Shown: positions 10,101-19,932 of the stretch, in pieces | Position numbering within the stretch: position 1 is the first letter of the stretch | Layout of the letters: every line of letters begins with the position of its first letter | Program-made: the position numbers and the translations under genes | Notes under the pieces: model-generated | The model's input: only the letters and a program-made list of their open reading frames with translations | The model's database searches: none | Told to the model about the DNA's origin: nothing | Assembly: GCA_963575645.1 (NCBI GenBank) | Contig: OY754464.1 | Coordinates: 28,597,501-28,661,500 of the forward strand | DNA from: Xanthostigma xanthostigma | Lineage: Eukaryota > Arthropoda > Insecta > Raphidioptera > Raphidiidae | Direction: 5' to 3' | Length of the DNA: 64,000 nucleotides

Positions 10101-10429
10101 TGTCATCTGTGTGGGAACAAGACGCTTTGCCTTCCGAAAATCAAGTTCGCCTAGCTCTGTCAAAATCACATGATCTACAAGCGAAATATTTCAATAAAAA
10201 CCGTTCGTTGCAGTCGAAGTTTCAAGTCGGCGATTTTGTTGTACAAAGGTTACATTATAACAAAATGAAACCGAATTTTCACCTCAAACTTTGTCCTCGT
10301 TACAGTAATCCCCGTGTAATTTTAGAATTTACGAGTCCTGTTAGCTGCATCCTTCAAGATCCATCCTCCAAAAAGATGTTTAAATCTCATATTGAACATC
10401 TGAAGAAAATTCCGTCTGTTAACAATTGA
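7160..10429 (+). CDS. pol: pol polyprotein of element B (protease, RT, RNase H, integrase)
   Basis: Numbered from codon 7277: protease DTGS at residues 48-51; reverse transcriptase active site FFDDLL with the two Asp at 362-363; RNase H Asp at 509 (LQTDAS) with a second conserved LQTDSS downstream; integrase zinc domain H713-x6-H720-x29-C750-x2-C753; integrase core D782, D841, E876. There is no ATG near the start; the frame runs back without a stop to the gag UGA at 7157, so the product is read as a Gag-Pol extension. No premature stop or missing catalytic residue. It is clearly related to element A's pol (shared VTKTYR-IS-R motif in the integrase zinc domain) but a different family. RT active site begins with FF rather than the commoner Y. 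Confidence 0.95.
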   Translation, partial: DSVVKIFSKPKDVEQINVFPRLTTLVNKSPLSNHPPPANLSSPVNTSIRLTSPVPNYSYNSPSQSSSSTIPLVYLYFQHIRASALLDTGSTKNYINSELANYLSSLKIGTITNSISYAQVANRSIARSNFTLTVVITISKFTWKIDFLVLDALSYPVIIGYDSLCKMGANVNCTENNLSFKFDSSHVIPFVPLPASSKTFSLDHVTSIDSNAANFSSLLAEFPEVLTEELGQAKNYKYSIHLSDGIPVRKAPYPLSPPQAKIMREHISDLLNKGVISPSKSPYASPAFLVKKSSGGYRLCIDYRQLNKKVVMDSFPVPSIEHIFQCLKNAKVFTTLDLNSAFYQVELSDKSKSLTSFVTPEGQWKFHKAPFGLSISPSALNRLMFDIFADLRYKFVIVFFDDLLIYSPDMESHMVHVRETLRRLKEANLTVNPDKIKFAQSELNFLGHRVSSNGLSMDPDKVEAIKNLPIPKNLKQLQTFIGMVGYYAKFIPEYAQIMSPLNDLRKKNVKYNLTETHIQSFRKLREALSSSPVLRFPDFQREFILQTDASQNHVGCVLLQSFEDGLHPIQYASRRLTSAEKKYSTYEQEALACIWAMEKMKSYLSHQTFILQTDSSCLKWLIQHPRNLGRVGRWLLRISRFSFKVEHIRGKVNCTADCLSRLVAESETSEKNAIQSNFLNPITEIKNPFTELNILQDQDPELNRLKSQINQGLPQKNFAIHKNFLVRLVGRNRRRRIVVPSASKKEILEQFHNSQIASHPGVTKTYRSISRRFWWPRMFVEVRQFIKDCMLCATHKSDQHPDKVVMSSNPPQSVWDKIYIDLMGPLVKSHSGNKYVLLILDSYSKWLITYAIPDSSSTSIIKCLHQVFTTYGPPTKIVSDNATSFTSNKFNEFCTSWGSRVIHSSPYHPSSNAVERVIRNVRAALSILLQQKFDDHLSWDLLLNHITFANNSSYHESIKNLPCKIFLSREIKFPLDLQWNLSSVWEQDALPSENQVRLALSKSHDLQAKYFNKNRSLQSKFQVGDFVVQRLHYNKMKPNFHLKLCPRYSNPRVILEFTSPVSCILQDPSSKKMFKSHIEHLKKIPSVNN

Positions 10430-10957
10430 AAAATTCACCCGAGGTCATTGCCCTCTAGTTTAATTTCAAGTTCAATGTCAGACAGCTGACATCTGTCAAA
10501 CGTCAAGTGTTGTTAGGTTAGGTTATTACTAACAATAAAAGTTTAAGTTATTTTTCGTACCTGAGTTATGCTTTATTTTCCTAAATAAAGAATTCTCCCT
10601 GTGTTATTTCGTTATTCTCGTCCTTTGTTTTAGATTATAAGCTTGTCCTTGTTTACATTCCGGCGCTTTCCTAAGGCCCTATTACTTCTAACGTCTAAAG
10701 CTGTCTCCTTTCAGCCAGTCAGGTTACGACCCCATAATTTCCGTATTATCGGTGGTTGTTTCATCTCGTTAGATCAATTTAGATTAGTTAAATTTAATTA
10801 GAGCTTATTTATGAAGAGCACACTTCAACTGCCATAGTATGGGATATGGTAGATTGTCAAGTGATTGTTGACTTAGTTACAACAAAGATAAATTCATTGT
10901 TGTGAATTTCTTGTTGTATGTACAGTTAGTAGTATAGCGGAGTACCTCCTAATCACT
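10430..10957 (+). other. 3' untranslated internal region of element B
   Basis: About 530 bp between pol and the polypurine tract with no open frame of note, so no env. It contains a dyad around CAGACAGCTGACATCTGTC (about 10480-10500) and an AATAAA at about 10533. Confidence 0.7.
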
Positions 10958-10969
10958 AAAGAGGGGGAG
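10958..10969 (+). other. Polypurine tract of element B
   Basis: AAAGAGGGGGAG followed by CC and the 3' LTR. This is where plus-strand DNA synthesis would be primed. Confidence 0.85.
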
Positions 10970-10971
10970 CC

Positions 10972-11958
10972 TGTCACGTGGTGCCATAGCACCGCGACAT
11001 TTTTTTAATATTAGCATAAAAATTATTATAATAAAATAAATAAATAAGGAAATCTTAAATCACTAAATTCGCGGCTATTTGCATGCGCGGTACGATTTGG
11101 ATCGCGTGGCTTGGACTTACAAACATAAGTGTGTCTATCGTGTGATCCAGTCGTCTGACTCTAAATACGCGGTATCTGTGATTTTCAAAAGTGAAAAAGT
11201 GACAAACAATAGTTGTTAGGTTTGAAATAATTAAAATCAATATTTATTAGTTACGGGAAAAATAACAAACATTAAGTTGTTTTCCGGGATTCGGTGTGGT
11301 CGCATGAAAAGGACGCTCATGGAATAAACCACAGAATCATCTTCAAGCTTCTTCTCCAAACCGAATTTAGACTTCATTGTACTACCATGAAGCGCCTAAA
11401 TACCCGTAGTCTCTCACGAATTATGTAAAGTATTCCTAGAATAAGTATTGTTCAAGTGTAAGTAAGTACTCTTCAGAGAAAGGTATGACGCTCACGCCTA
11501 GTTTTCTTTTCCTCTTTCACGTTTTATTATTTTTTTTTTTAATTTAAACAACCTTATTAAATGTACTTCCCTAGATAATTAAGTGATCACCTCGTCAGGG
11601 TTCTACCCCCAGTTCCTAATTGTCAATCATGATCAAACGATATTGTTAATATTAAGAATGTACTTGTAAATCAGATTTCCTTGTACTTTATCACCGACAC
11701 GTTTTTGAAGTGATTATGAAATATAATTGTTATCGACCAACGGCATATTCTTTTCTTTGTTACATTTCTGCACAAGTTTCTCAGAACAGTAGAAGAAGTG
11801 GAGCTGTACCCTCTCTGATCACTATGGGCCCAAAATAACACCGGTACAGCCCGAACAATCCACCGTTTTGAGAAATCTGTCCGTCTTTTTTCTTTTATTT
11901 ATTCACAGGTGGGAATGGACCTACGTTACCAGAAATCCTTCCACTGCCGTGCTATAAT
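10972..11958 (+). repeat. 3' LTR of element B
   Basis: 987 bp, same sequence as the 5' LTR apart from one T fewer in the T-run near 11540. The right boundary is fixed to within about 3 bases by the point where it stops matching the 5' LTR (...GCTATAAT) and by the flanking ATAT duplication. Confidence 0.95.
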
Positions 11959-13331
11959 ATATACTGTTATGTCGGTGACTTGTATCCGATATGTATGTAG
12001 GGCTGTTGTATATGTGGGATTATGGCAATCCTACACATGAGAGGGTCGACAAGTTGTGGTAACTTTCGTTGCAGTCAACAACACAGACAAGTTACAGACA
12101 GTGACGAGCTCCAGGACAGCCACCACAAGGATAAAGGACTTACACTTCGTTCGTTTCGAACAGGTCCGTTTTAAATATTTTTTTTTATTTTATTGTAAAT
12201 TATAGACGCCCGACAACTACGTTCGTTAGCGTCTTAATTACATCGAATTTAATAAACTACGTCACAAAACATCCATGTTCGAAACCCACGACAAGCTGTC
12301 CTTTATTTTTGAAGTAAAAATTCTACGGTGAGGCTAAGTTCGTGAAGCGAAGAAACTAAAAAGCGACATGATAGAGATATAATATATAAATTGAGAAAGA
12401 AAAAAGAAAGAGAACGATTAATAACTAGTGCACTACGCACAACGCTTTTGGTTGGCACTGCCGTCTGTGTAGACACCGAGTAGTCAATGAGTTTCACTTC
12501 TATCGTGTGGTCCTAAGCAGATACCTCCCTTTGATGCATGTAAAATTGTTTTCGTTTGCAATAACCTTTGCAAAAATGCATCGATTTATATATTTTTAAG
12601 GAAACCTTATTTGGGTTAGATTGGTAGAAGTAATTCCGATCGGATACAAAAACAGCGTGACGGAAGTGATGGTAGGGGTAAGGAAAAAGAAAGTGAGCTT
12701 AGAAGAATTACTTAACTCGCTGACAGATGGCAGTAAAAAATAAACGAATACCTACTTGTTTTCTAAATGGCGCTTATCTATCCAAAAGTTTGCATTGTTT
12801 TTAGTGCAAAAGTATACCGGTGAGTGAGTGAGAGAGTTTCACTTCTTCCGTGCGCTCTTATTAAACACACTCCTTTTTTGTTTAAATTTGGCACTGTATG
12901 AAACGAACATTTTTGGACACACATATATAGGCACACAGTCCCTACGTGATTGGGGGATTTACCTACGTAGTTTGATGGGAAGTGAGAGAACTGAAAGAGA
13001 AGGAACTCAATTTCACGGCGGTTGGTCAGCCCAGGTCGTGTCACAGTAGCCGATCGAGACCGGCCTACATACGGTGAACTGAACGTACGTGGACGGACAC
13101 GAACACGCACCGTCTAAAATCGTCAAACAATCGCTGGAAAGTTATTATTTCTTTCAAATTTTACTGTTGATTGATTTTTTACTTTAATGCTTGCTTTATG
13201 GTACGCTTAATATATTTTGAAAGTAGAGATTTAACATTGAAACTTGTAAGACGTGCGAAAAATCGAGCAGTTACGGTCAAAGTTATAACGCTTAATCTGC
13301 TTTGAAGTTAATGAATTTCTGGTGCGCTAAA
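11959..13331. other. Non-coding sequence with hairpin and dispersed-repeat traces
   Basis: No gene. 12015-12040 holds a hairpin (TGTGGGATT...AATCCTACACA). The stretch 11965-12293 begins TGTTATG and ends ...ACGACA with an AATAAA near 12250, so it may be an old LTR into whose left edge element B inserted, but no target duplication supports this. 12600-12720 resembles 49590-49690 (GTGACGGAAGTG... then GGGTAAGG), marking an old dispersed repeat. Two related GAGTTTCACTTCT... segments occur near 12488 and 12833. Confidence 0.45.
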
Positions 13332-13852
13332 TGACCCCCCACAAACCTTATGGGATTTGGTTGTCGATTAAATTGATCGAAAATAGTTTTCTGTTATATT
13401 TTAAAGATCAATAAGAAAAAGTGTCCATGGGCGCATAGCCTAAAAGCCAATAGATTTTTAGCGACAGATATGTTTAGCGACAGTTTAGATATAGGGATAT
13501 CCATTGAATTGACAAACATGTTCCACGTTCAACTTTTGTGCTTTTTTTTAGAAATAGAAAAATAGTCATAAAATAGGTAATGTTGGAAGGTGTCGCCTGT
13601 ATAAAATAGTAATGTCATATTCGGATTCAGCGCACTCGAAAACATATTTAGAGCTTATTATTTTTTTAAGATAGTAAATTCAATGGATATCCCTATATCT
13701 AAAATGTCGCTAAACATATCTGTAGCTAAAAATTTTTGGTTTTTAGGCTATGCGCCCATGGACACTTTTTCTCTGACCTTTAAAGTATAAAATAAAACCA
13801 TTTTCGATCATTTTAACCGAGAACCAATTTCCATAAGGCTTGTGCGGGGTCC
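13332..13852. repeat. Foldback element 1 (about 175-bp inverted arms)
   Basis: Left arm 13332-13510 and right arm 13677-13852 are reverse complements with scattered mismatches (for example TTTAGCGACAGATATGTTTA against TAAACATATCTGTAGCTAAA), separated by about 165 bp. No transposase frame. This is the form of a non-autonomous foldback/MITE; superfamily not assignable because no clear terminal duplication was found. Confidence 0.8.
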
Positions 13853-14710
13853 TTTGAAAGCTGAATGAAATTTTAGTTATACCAGAAATCGAACATTACA
13901 GGAGGTTCATTATTGCTGTACATGAACAGTCCCTTAAAATCGGTTCTTCAGCGTATTTTCAAAAATCAGTTATTACTGTATCTGCAACAATTGCAAAAAA
14001 AGAACGATTGCTTTTTGTTAAGTTATGACAGAACAGATTTTTTTTCGCTCGCCCTGTTGAGAAAAAGAGAAAGTTGATGACATTGTAAAAAAAATGTACC
14101 AACGCTCTTAACACTTCTGAAAATTTTTCTGGCATTTATTACTATGTCTCAATAATTTCGGTATGACTGTGTATATTCGTAAAAACAACGGTACAGCAAA
14201 TCTGTGAACATGGTACGGGTAACATGGTCCTGTGCTTTCACCAGAAGAAAAAAACACTTTTTCTCAGCCATTTTTTGTTTGATTAAATCCAAAGCATTAA
14301 AACACATTTAAAAGTATTTAACTTGAACGAACATTTTGGTACTGACCATCAGATAGAAGAAATGTAATCTGTGGTCTACATTGTTGAAAAAATGAAATGA
14401 AAAATTTTATAAACCTCCCTATTTTGCCTAGCATTACAAACAGACACTGATGCTGTGTTTCTGGTGCAACTCTGAAAAACAAAATAGCTGCTTTCCACGT
14501 CTGTATAGCAGTTGTGGAATATCACATTTAACACTAGTGGTTTAAAGTTGCATAAAGTAAACGAAACGTAGTAATCGTACTATTATTTTCTTAATACATT
14601 CATACAATGCATACAATGTGAATACAGTGCAACCAATACAATTAGAAGTGAACTTGCCCAAAATTGAACTATCAAAAATTTAGAGAATTAAATAAAGATC
14701 AGCTCTTTTA
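13853..14710. other. AT-rich non-coding sequence
   Basis: I see no gene, RNA or repeat boundary here. Confidence 0.5.
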
Positions 14711-15122
14711 TTGTAATTGACCGTATTCCTCTCGGGAGAAGAAACTGTGACTAATTTGGAATGATTTAACCTCTGTCACTTGAGGGTCGGAAATGCGTCA
14801 TTTTTGAGAAAATCTACTTCGGTTTTCTTTTAACAACAATTTTTAATTTCGGAAATTAAAAAAAAATATTTTTTTACTTTTTGACCTGAATTTTACCATG
14901 ATCTGATTAGCTTAATAATTGCCCAAACTTCCTAAAGCTAAAAACGACGAAATTTACTGTTAGATTTTATATGTTGTGTGTTAAAATTTACAACAAATAA
15001 AAATTCTTCACAGAAATGTCATTATCATAAAAAATTACGCATTTCCGACCCCCAAGTTATAAGGTTAAATCATTCCACATTAATCATATAGTTTCTTCTC
15101 CCGAGAGGAATACAAGCAATTA
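14711..15122. repeat. Foldback element 2 (about 90-bp inverted arms)
   Basis: Left arm 14711-14800 and right arm 15031-15122 are inverted copies, including the stretch TATTCCTCTCGGGAGAAGAA and, further in, GAGGGTCGGAAATGCG. The 230-bp centre is AT-rich and non-coding. Its right end abuts the hAT MITE at 15134. Confidence 0.8.
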
Positions 15123-15133
15123 CCGGTCACCTT

Positions 15134-15666
15134 CAGTGCCGGATTAGACTATAAGCAAAGTACCTAAGCAACTGCTCAGGGCATCACGTCTCAAGGGGCA
15201 CCAGAAATCACTACTCAGAAATGAAAAGTACCTACGTCACCAGATCGTGTCAACAATTTTTTTTGCCATAATCTCAAAAATTTGATCTACTAATATAAAA
15301 CTGTCTTAAGAAGTATAAAAGTTAAAAATAAATAATAATTTATTTTTGAAAATGAAAACGATTTTTTTTTAACTTTCAAGTTTTGTAACTTTTCTTCTGC
15401 AGTATTAAAATGCCTAAGGACCGATTTTACAGACAGTCAAATTTTTAATGAGAGCATTGATTGTAAAATTCAATTTTTTTCCTAAAATTCTATGCTTTTT
15501 AACTTTTTCTAGCACTGTTCAGATTATGACATTCACAATTTGAAATATTTTTTTTATAAATTTAACTTGACAAAGACAGATAATATTAGAATTTTTTTAG
15601 ACTGCTGTTAGAGATAAGGGTCCATAGGCAAGAAATACTTAGGGCATCAAGGAATCTTAAGCACTG
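15134..15666 (+). mobile_element. Non-autonomous hAT transposon, copy 1
   Basis: Starts CAGTGCCGGATTA and ends CTTAAGCACTG (degenerate inverse). Flanks GTCACCTT / GTCACACT form an 8-bp duplication with 6 of 8 matches, the hAT signature. The 533-bp body matches 26703-27194 along its length. No coding capacity. Confidence 0.85.
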
Positions 15667-17240
15667 GTCACACTATATATGTTTCGTGTTTGATAATATT
15701 ATGACTCAAGTGACTGTAAAAATTCGCTGGCTCTTGTTTTTTTGTAACATATCGGCTCGTTCATCTTAACTAAATTTTGGTACTCACACACTATAGAAAC
15801 ATAATCCACTATTAAAGTACATTGTTGCTCTTGATTATTCCGCTGCCAAAGATAGAATTATTATTATTGGTACAGATGCATGCATGTAGAGAGGGTGAGT
15901 AGAGCGACGAGAGATGCATCTCTAATCACGTATGGCACAGGCGTTGATTGGCCGTCGGCCGACCGGCGACTAATTAATAGATGCAGTAATTAATGGTACA
16001 CACCGCAACAGGCCAGCCACCCAATTATGTTCACCTAACCTCAATCAATCTATCTGCATCCACATTATAATACGTAGTACACGTACGTAGGTACCTAGAA
16101 GTAGAGCCTCAACTGTCATCTGTGTCTAGCTGACAGGTTGGCTGTCTTTTATCACTGATCTCCAACGAATTGAGAATGGCAGTTGTTATGTGAGATCAGT
16201 TTGTGTAGCGCCATATTGATGCAGAACTTTAAACGTGGGCAGTTTGAATGTTGGGATTGCCTAACGTTTTAGTATTATGGTAACTGTTCATCAGCTGTTC
16301 AATCTGACCCCTTATTCACACGAATACACGAGGATATGAATGTGTATGTGCATACAAAATGCATGAAATCTCTAATTTCCATTAAAAACTTTATTAATTT
16401 GTAGTGGTATTGCTCTCAAAATAAACTAGAAGTAAGTATCATTCTCCTAAACGATTTGAGCCTGATTTTTATATACTATACTAGCCGATTGGCGATGAAA
16501 CAACAGTGATAACAGTAGAGAAGTCTTCGGCTATTGCAATACCACTTTAAAGCAGTAGTGGAGCCTTCGGATGTACCGTATTACAGTGCCGCTTTAAAAT
16601 ACTTTGAATTTTTCATTTTGGGTTAGAAACCCTGCTTTGAAGAGATGAATTTTCAAAAATCCTTTCATAGTGCCCAGCTACCTTATGTAAGGAACTCTTG
16701 TGCAAAAACCGACTGGTTTAGGCTGTGCGCTGTCCATTAGTGGGTCTTGAGTTCTTTTAAGTAGATTTGAGCTAAATAACTGATTTTAATCAGATATAAA
16801 TTACAAAGATAACGTAAGTTTATCACAAATTTATATATTTGCATTAATTTTTCACTTGGCACTTTTTCACTTGGTAGAACATGATTAGTAACAAATAATA
16901 AAAACACATGAAAATTCTACAATATATTTTTCTTCATACCTCGATCAAAAGTGCATACTTTCGGCATCAAGTGTAAGTCAGAAAGTCTAACATTTACTCC
17001 TTGGTGGGATTACACGCTACAATACGGGAAATTCGTACGTTCGTGCGGTAGTAAAGCAAAAACAACCAATCAACCGTTGTTTAGATGTCGTTTTCATAGC
17101 AACTCTATTACATTTTAGCTAATAGCCGCAAACAGCTATCATTCTTGTTTTTACGTATAACCTCCAAGCTTCTTGCTTGGAATTTATCTGTTTTTATGTA
17201 ATTAATTAATTAATGTATTTAATAAGCGAGCTTACGGCCA
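15667..17240. other. Non-coding sequence, no assigned feature
   Basis: No gene recognised. Two loosely similar stretches (GAAGTCTTCGGCTATTGCAA... near 16520 and GGAGCCTTCGGATGTACCG... near 16560) suggest a small old tandem duplication. A short hairpin (CCAAGCTTCTTGCTTGG) lies at about 17164. Confidence 0.45.
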
Positions 17241-17381
17241 AGGTGTGAAGAAAAATAGTATACACCACACTGGCCGAAAGTGTGATAGCCTAGCCCTGTG
17301 CGCCATGATGCCCTCGGCTTCGTCTCAGGGCAAGATATCACACTTTAGGCCCTTGTGGTGTAATATACTATTCTTTCTCGA
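17241..17381. repeat. Foldback element 3 (about 60-bp arms)
   Basis: Arms 17241-17300 and 17325-17381 are inverted copies (AAAATAGTATACACCACA against the later TGTGGTGTAATATACTATT, and GTGTGATA... against TATCACAC). The centre is GC-rich (GCGCCATGATGCCCTCGGC). It touches the next foldback. Confidence 0.75.
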
Positions 17382-17720
17382 CGATCGTTTCGGACAATCA
17401 GTTCATCTTCAGTAGTACAGATATAATATGTATGTATACTGAATTTCTTGAATATGCAATTGTTTATAAAGGGTAACCGAAAATTTCCTGGGTTAATCAC
17501 AGACTTAATTACAGACTAATTGTAAAAAGGGTGATAAATTAATATCTACCTGTTCATTTGTTATGATTTTAATTTATCACCCCTTTTAACTCTGTAATTA
17601 AGTCTATGATTAAAACCCTGATAATTTTCGGTTAGCCTTTATAAACAATTGCGTATTCAAAAAAATCAGTAGGTATATGTCTGTACTTCTGAAGAAGGAC
17701 TGATTGTCAAGAGAGAAAAT
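17378..17720. repeat. Foldback element 4 with a hammerhead-like motif at both outer ends
   Basis: Arms of about 150 bp (17391-17540 and 17565-17720) are inverted copies meeting at an AT-rich centre; shared pieces include AATTGTTTATAAAGG and GGGTGATAAATT. At the outer edge of each arm lies a CTGAAGA...GAAAC type motif (see findings). The whole could be a palindromic pair of the ends of a retroelement. Confidence 0.75.
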
Positions 17721-17992
17721 ATTTCGTAGAATTTTCAAGTGTTAAAAATATTGAAAATGATAAACTTCGAAGTATTTTTAACAGAAATTTGTGAAGAAAC
17801 AAATATTAATTAGACTTCCAGTAATTTGAAATCGAACGTTGAGCTGTAAAGAAATATTTACAATTTTTAGGACACAAAAAAGATTTTTGAATTTTTTGAC
17901 AAACAAGCCAAACTTTGTGAAGCTTAATGCTTAATCACAACTAATAATAATGCAAATTAATTATTTAAAATATTTGAAACCCATTGGTAAAA

Positions 17993-18154
17993 AAATGAAA
18001 TTAATAACTAAAAAGAGGAAAAAAATCTCAGCATGCAGCAGGTGGAGACCTATTTATAATAATAATGATAATAATAATAATAATAATCTCTATTAGTAGG
18101 ATTGTTGAGAATTTCCGACTTGTTTTCCTCTTTTTAGTTATTAATTTCATTTTT
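17993..18154. repeat. Short inverted repeat with an (AAT)n core
   Basis: About 30-bp arms (AAATGAAATTAATAACTAAA and its complement, extended by AAGAGGAAAA) flank 100 bp that includes an AAT microsatellite (18055-18088). The segment to the right (GTAGTCGGG) resembles the arms of the 48811-49576 foldback. Confidence 0.75.
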
Positions 18155-19172
18155 GCGTAGTCGGGTTTTATAAACAATTAATTTTTATTTCCTTCCTTTT
18201 AGCTAGTCATTATTACGCATTCGAGTTTTTTTCACTTTTTAGGTAAAAACACGTCACAGCACACTGCGACAGTTCTTTTAAAAGGTGAAATTTCGCAATA
18301 TCGCATTCAAGTCGCAATAAACACGAAAATACCAAATTTAGGTCTAGGGAACCCTTTATAAAAATATCCTAAAGAAAGCAATTGGGGCATAAAAACCACC
18401 CCGTTGTATTTAACTTTCACAAGTTATACGCGATTTAAGTTAGATAAAAGAAGTACAATATTTTGAACATCCTGTATAGAAAATTATTTTTTTGAATACA
18501 AAAATTAATTTGCTCTTTCATTACCTATTGATCTCCAAAATATCAGTTTGATAAAGTTTTTCGTTTGGGCTATCTCGAATTTTAGGTAAAGGTCTGCATA
18601 TTATGTCAAAAATTTCAAAAAAACTTGAATAACTCAAAAACTGCTAATTTTTCGAGCAACGTTTCCCTTACAGTTTCTATTTACAATTAAGTGCAGAATT
18701 CAAAAATCAAATAAACATAGGGTGCTGTATTAAAGAAAACATAACTTTGGTCTTCCCCGCTTAAATAGGACAACCTGTATAGTTGAAAATATTTTCCAGC
18801 TGTAGAGCAGATCGAACCTAACAACTTTTGTCTGAAACATGTTTCTGTAAGAGTCTTCATTTCCGAAATAAATTTGCCTATGTTCCTCTCGAGAACATCC
18901 TGTACACATTACATAATGCATGCGCGGTCGATATTATAGAGAACTTGGCCGGCGCGCTCTGTCCGTTTATTTAAAACTCCTGTTAAAATTGTCACCCAAA
19001 ATTGTTATTTTCTCTCTCTCTCTTTCCCTCTCTATTCTCTCAGTACTTTCTGTGACTTCAATGTCTGCAGACTGCAGTACACATTCGCCGAGGGATACCA
19101 AGCGAATTCGAGTGTGTACTGGGAACTCTCGCCTGATCTCGTAGCGCACTGTCACGCCTTGCCAGCGTTCCA
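18155..19172. other. Non-coding sequence with degenerate MITE ends and a (CT)n tract
   Basis: Three short ends of the form ACATCCTGTATA/ACAACCTGTATAG/ACATCCTGTACAC (about 18467, 18770, 18894) look like terminal pieces of TACAGG-type MITEs. A CT microsatellite is at about 19012-19038. From 18930 the sequence becomes GC-richer. No coding frame I trust. Confidence 0.45.
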
Positions 19173-19260
19173 TATAAAGTCGGTTTTTCTACCGCGAGTC
19201 AAAGGAACCGAGCGGCGAGTACGAGCGCAGCCAGTACACACTCGTCGCCTCGTGCTAATT
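19173..19260 (+). promoter_or_regulatory. Promoter-like GC-rich stretch with TATAAAG
   Basis: TATAAAG at 19173-19179 sits 28 bases before GTCAAAG (19198-19204), a weak initiator match, inside a locally GC-rich stretch unlike the surroundings. It lies about 700 bp upstream of the spliced-looking exon at 19883, on the same strand. Suggestive only. Confidence 0.3.
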
Positions 19261-19882
19261 TAAATGTACTTAAGTTAGGTATATGAGCAATAAGATGCAA
19301 CAGCAGACACACAAACAACGTCCAGATCCATTTAACTGCGCCGTTTAAATGGACAGTGAAGCCGAGCCACGCCGAGTGTGTACACAGACACATTCGTAGA
19401 CGGTCGCTTTACCTAATCTCTAGGCGAGATTGTATAGGGCTAGTCTCGATTATCCACAATCCATGCAACTAAAGGTCAGTGCTTAATACTCGATGATAAG
19501 CACACACATTCTACTTGCTTTACAAGCCTATTAATTGTAGACAATGCAGATAATGCTAAAATGTTGTGTCCTACTACTACAATAGTAAAGGGACGAAATA
19601 ACATGTACCAGGTATTTTGGAACTGTTATTGGAAAAGAACCAGTTAAAAATAACAGCTCACAGAGAACCGATTCTCAAAGAACAGTTTTTCAAAGCACCT
19701 GTTCTTAATGAATCGGTATTTCACGTACCAACCGATTCTTAGACAACAAATATTTCAAAAACTAAAGCATAATGAGTTACGAAAAGTCACTTTTATCATT
19801 GAAATTATACCATGTTTAGCATGTAACAATGTTCATCTAAGTTGACTTAACACATAAATCTTAAAATTTCTTTTTTTTTCAG

Positions 19883-19932
19883 GATGACAATCACTACGAG
19901 GCTGCATTCAACTATGCCGTGACGACACTTCG
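19883..19932 (+). CDS. Candidate internal coding exon, 50 nt
   Basis: A strong acceptor (T-rich tract ending TTTTTCAG) precedes 19883 and a near-consensus donor (CG|GTAAGTTA) follows 19932. Only one of three frames is open; it reads DDNHYEAAFNYAVTTLR and leaves two bases, so the exon starts in phase 0 and ends in phase 2. The protein piece has good complexity and looks conserved rather than random. It resembles the first helix of the amino-terminal domain of ionotropic glutamate receptors (pattern E-x-A-F-x-Y-A-V), but this is too short to be sure. A possible upstream partner is ATG-CAA-CTA-AAG followed by a donor at 19475. No other exon of this gene was found in the window. Confidence 0.5.

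Larger units (their letters stand above)
5241..11958 (+). mobile_element. Complete Ty3/gypsy LTR retrotransposon, element B
   Basis: A full-length 6.7-kb element: LTR (5241-6228), primer binding site, gag (6296-7159), in-frame UGA, pol (7160-10429), polypurine tract (10958-10969), LTR (10972-11958). The LTRs look identical by eye apart from one T in a homopolymer. The flanks carry a direct repeat of 4 to 7 bases (within AATATAT) as expected for a target-site duplication; the exact length is ambiguous because the LTR end is itself AT-rich. Both frames are intact and there is no envelope gene. All required parts for autonomous retrotransposition appear present, so it is a very recent and possibly active insertion. 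Confidence 0.95.

Noticed and set aside
10430-10957. envelope gene of element B
   Set aside because: No open frame of useful length between pol and the polypurine tract.
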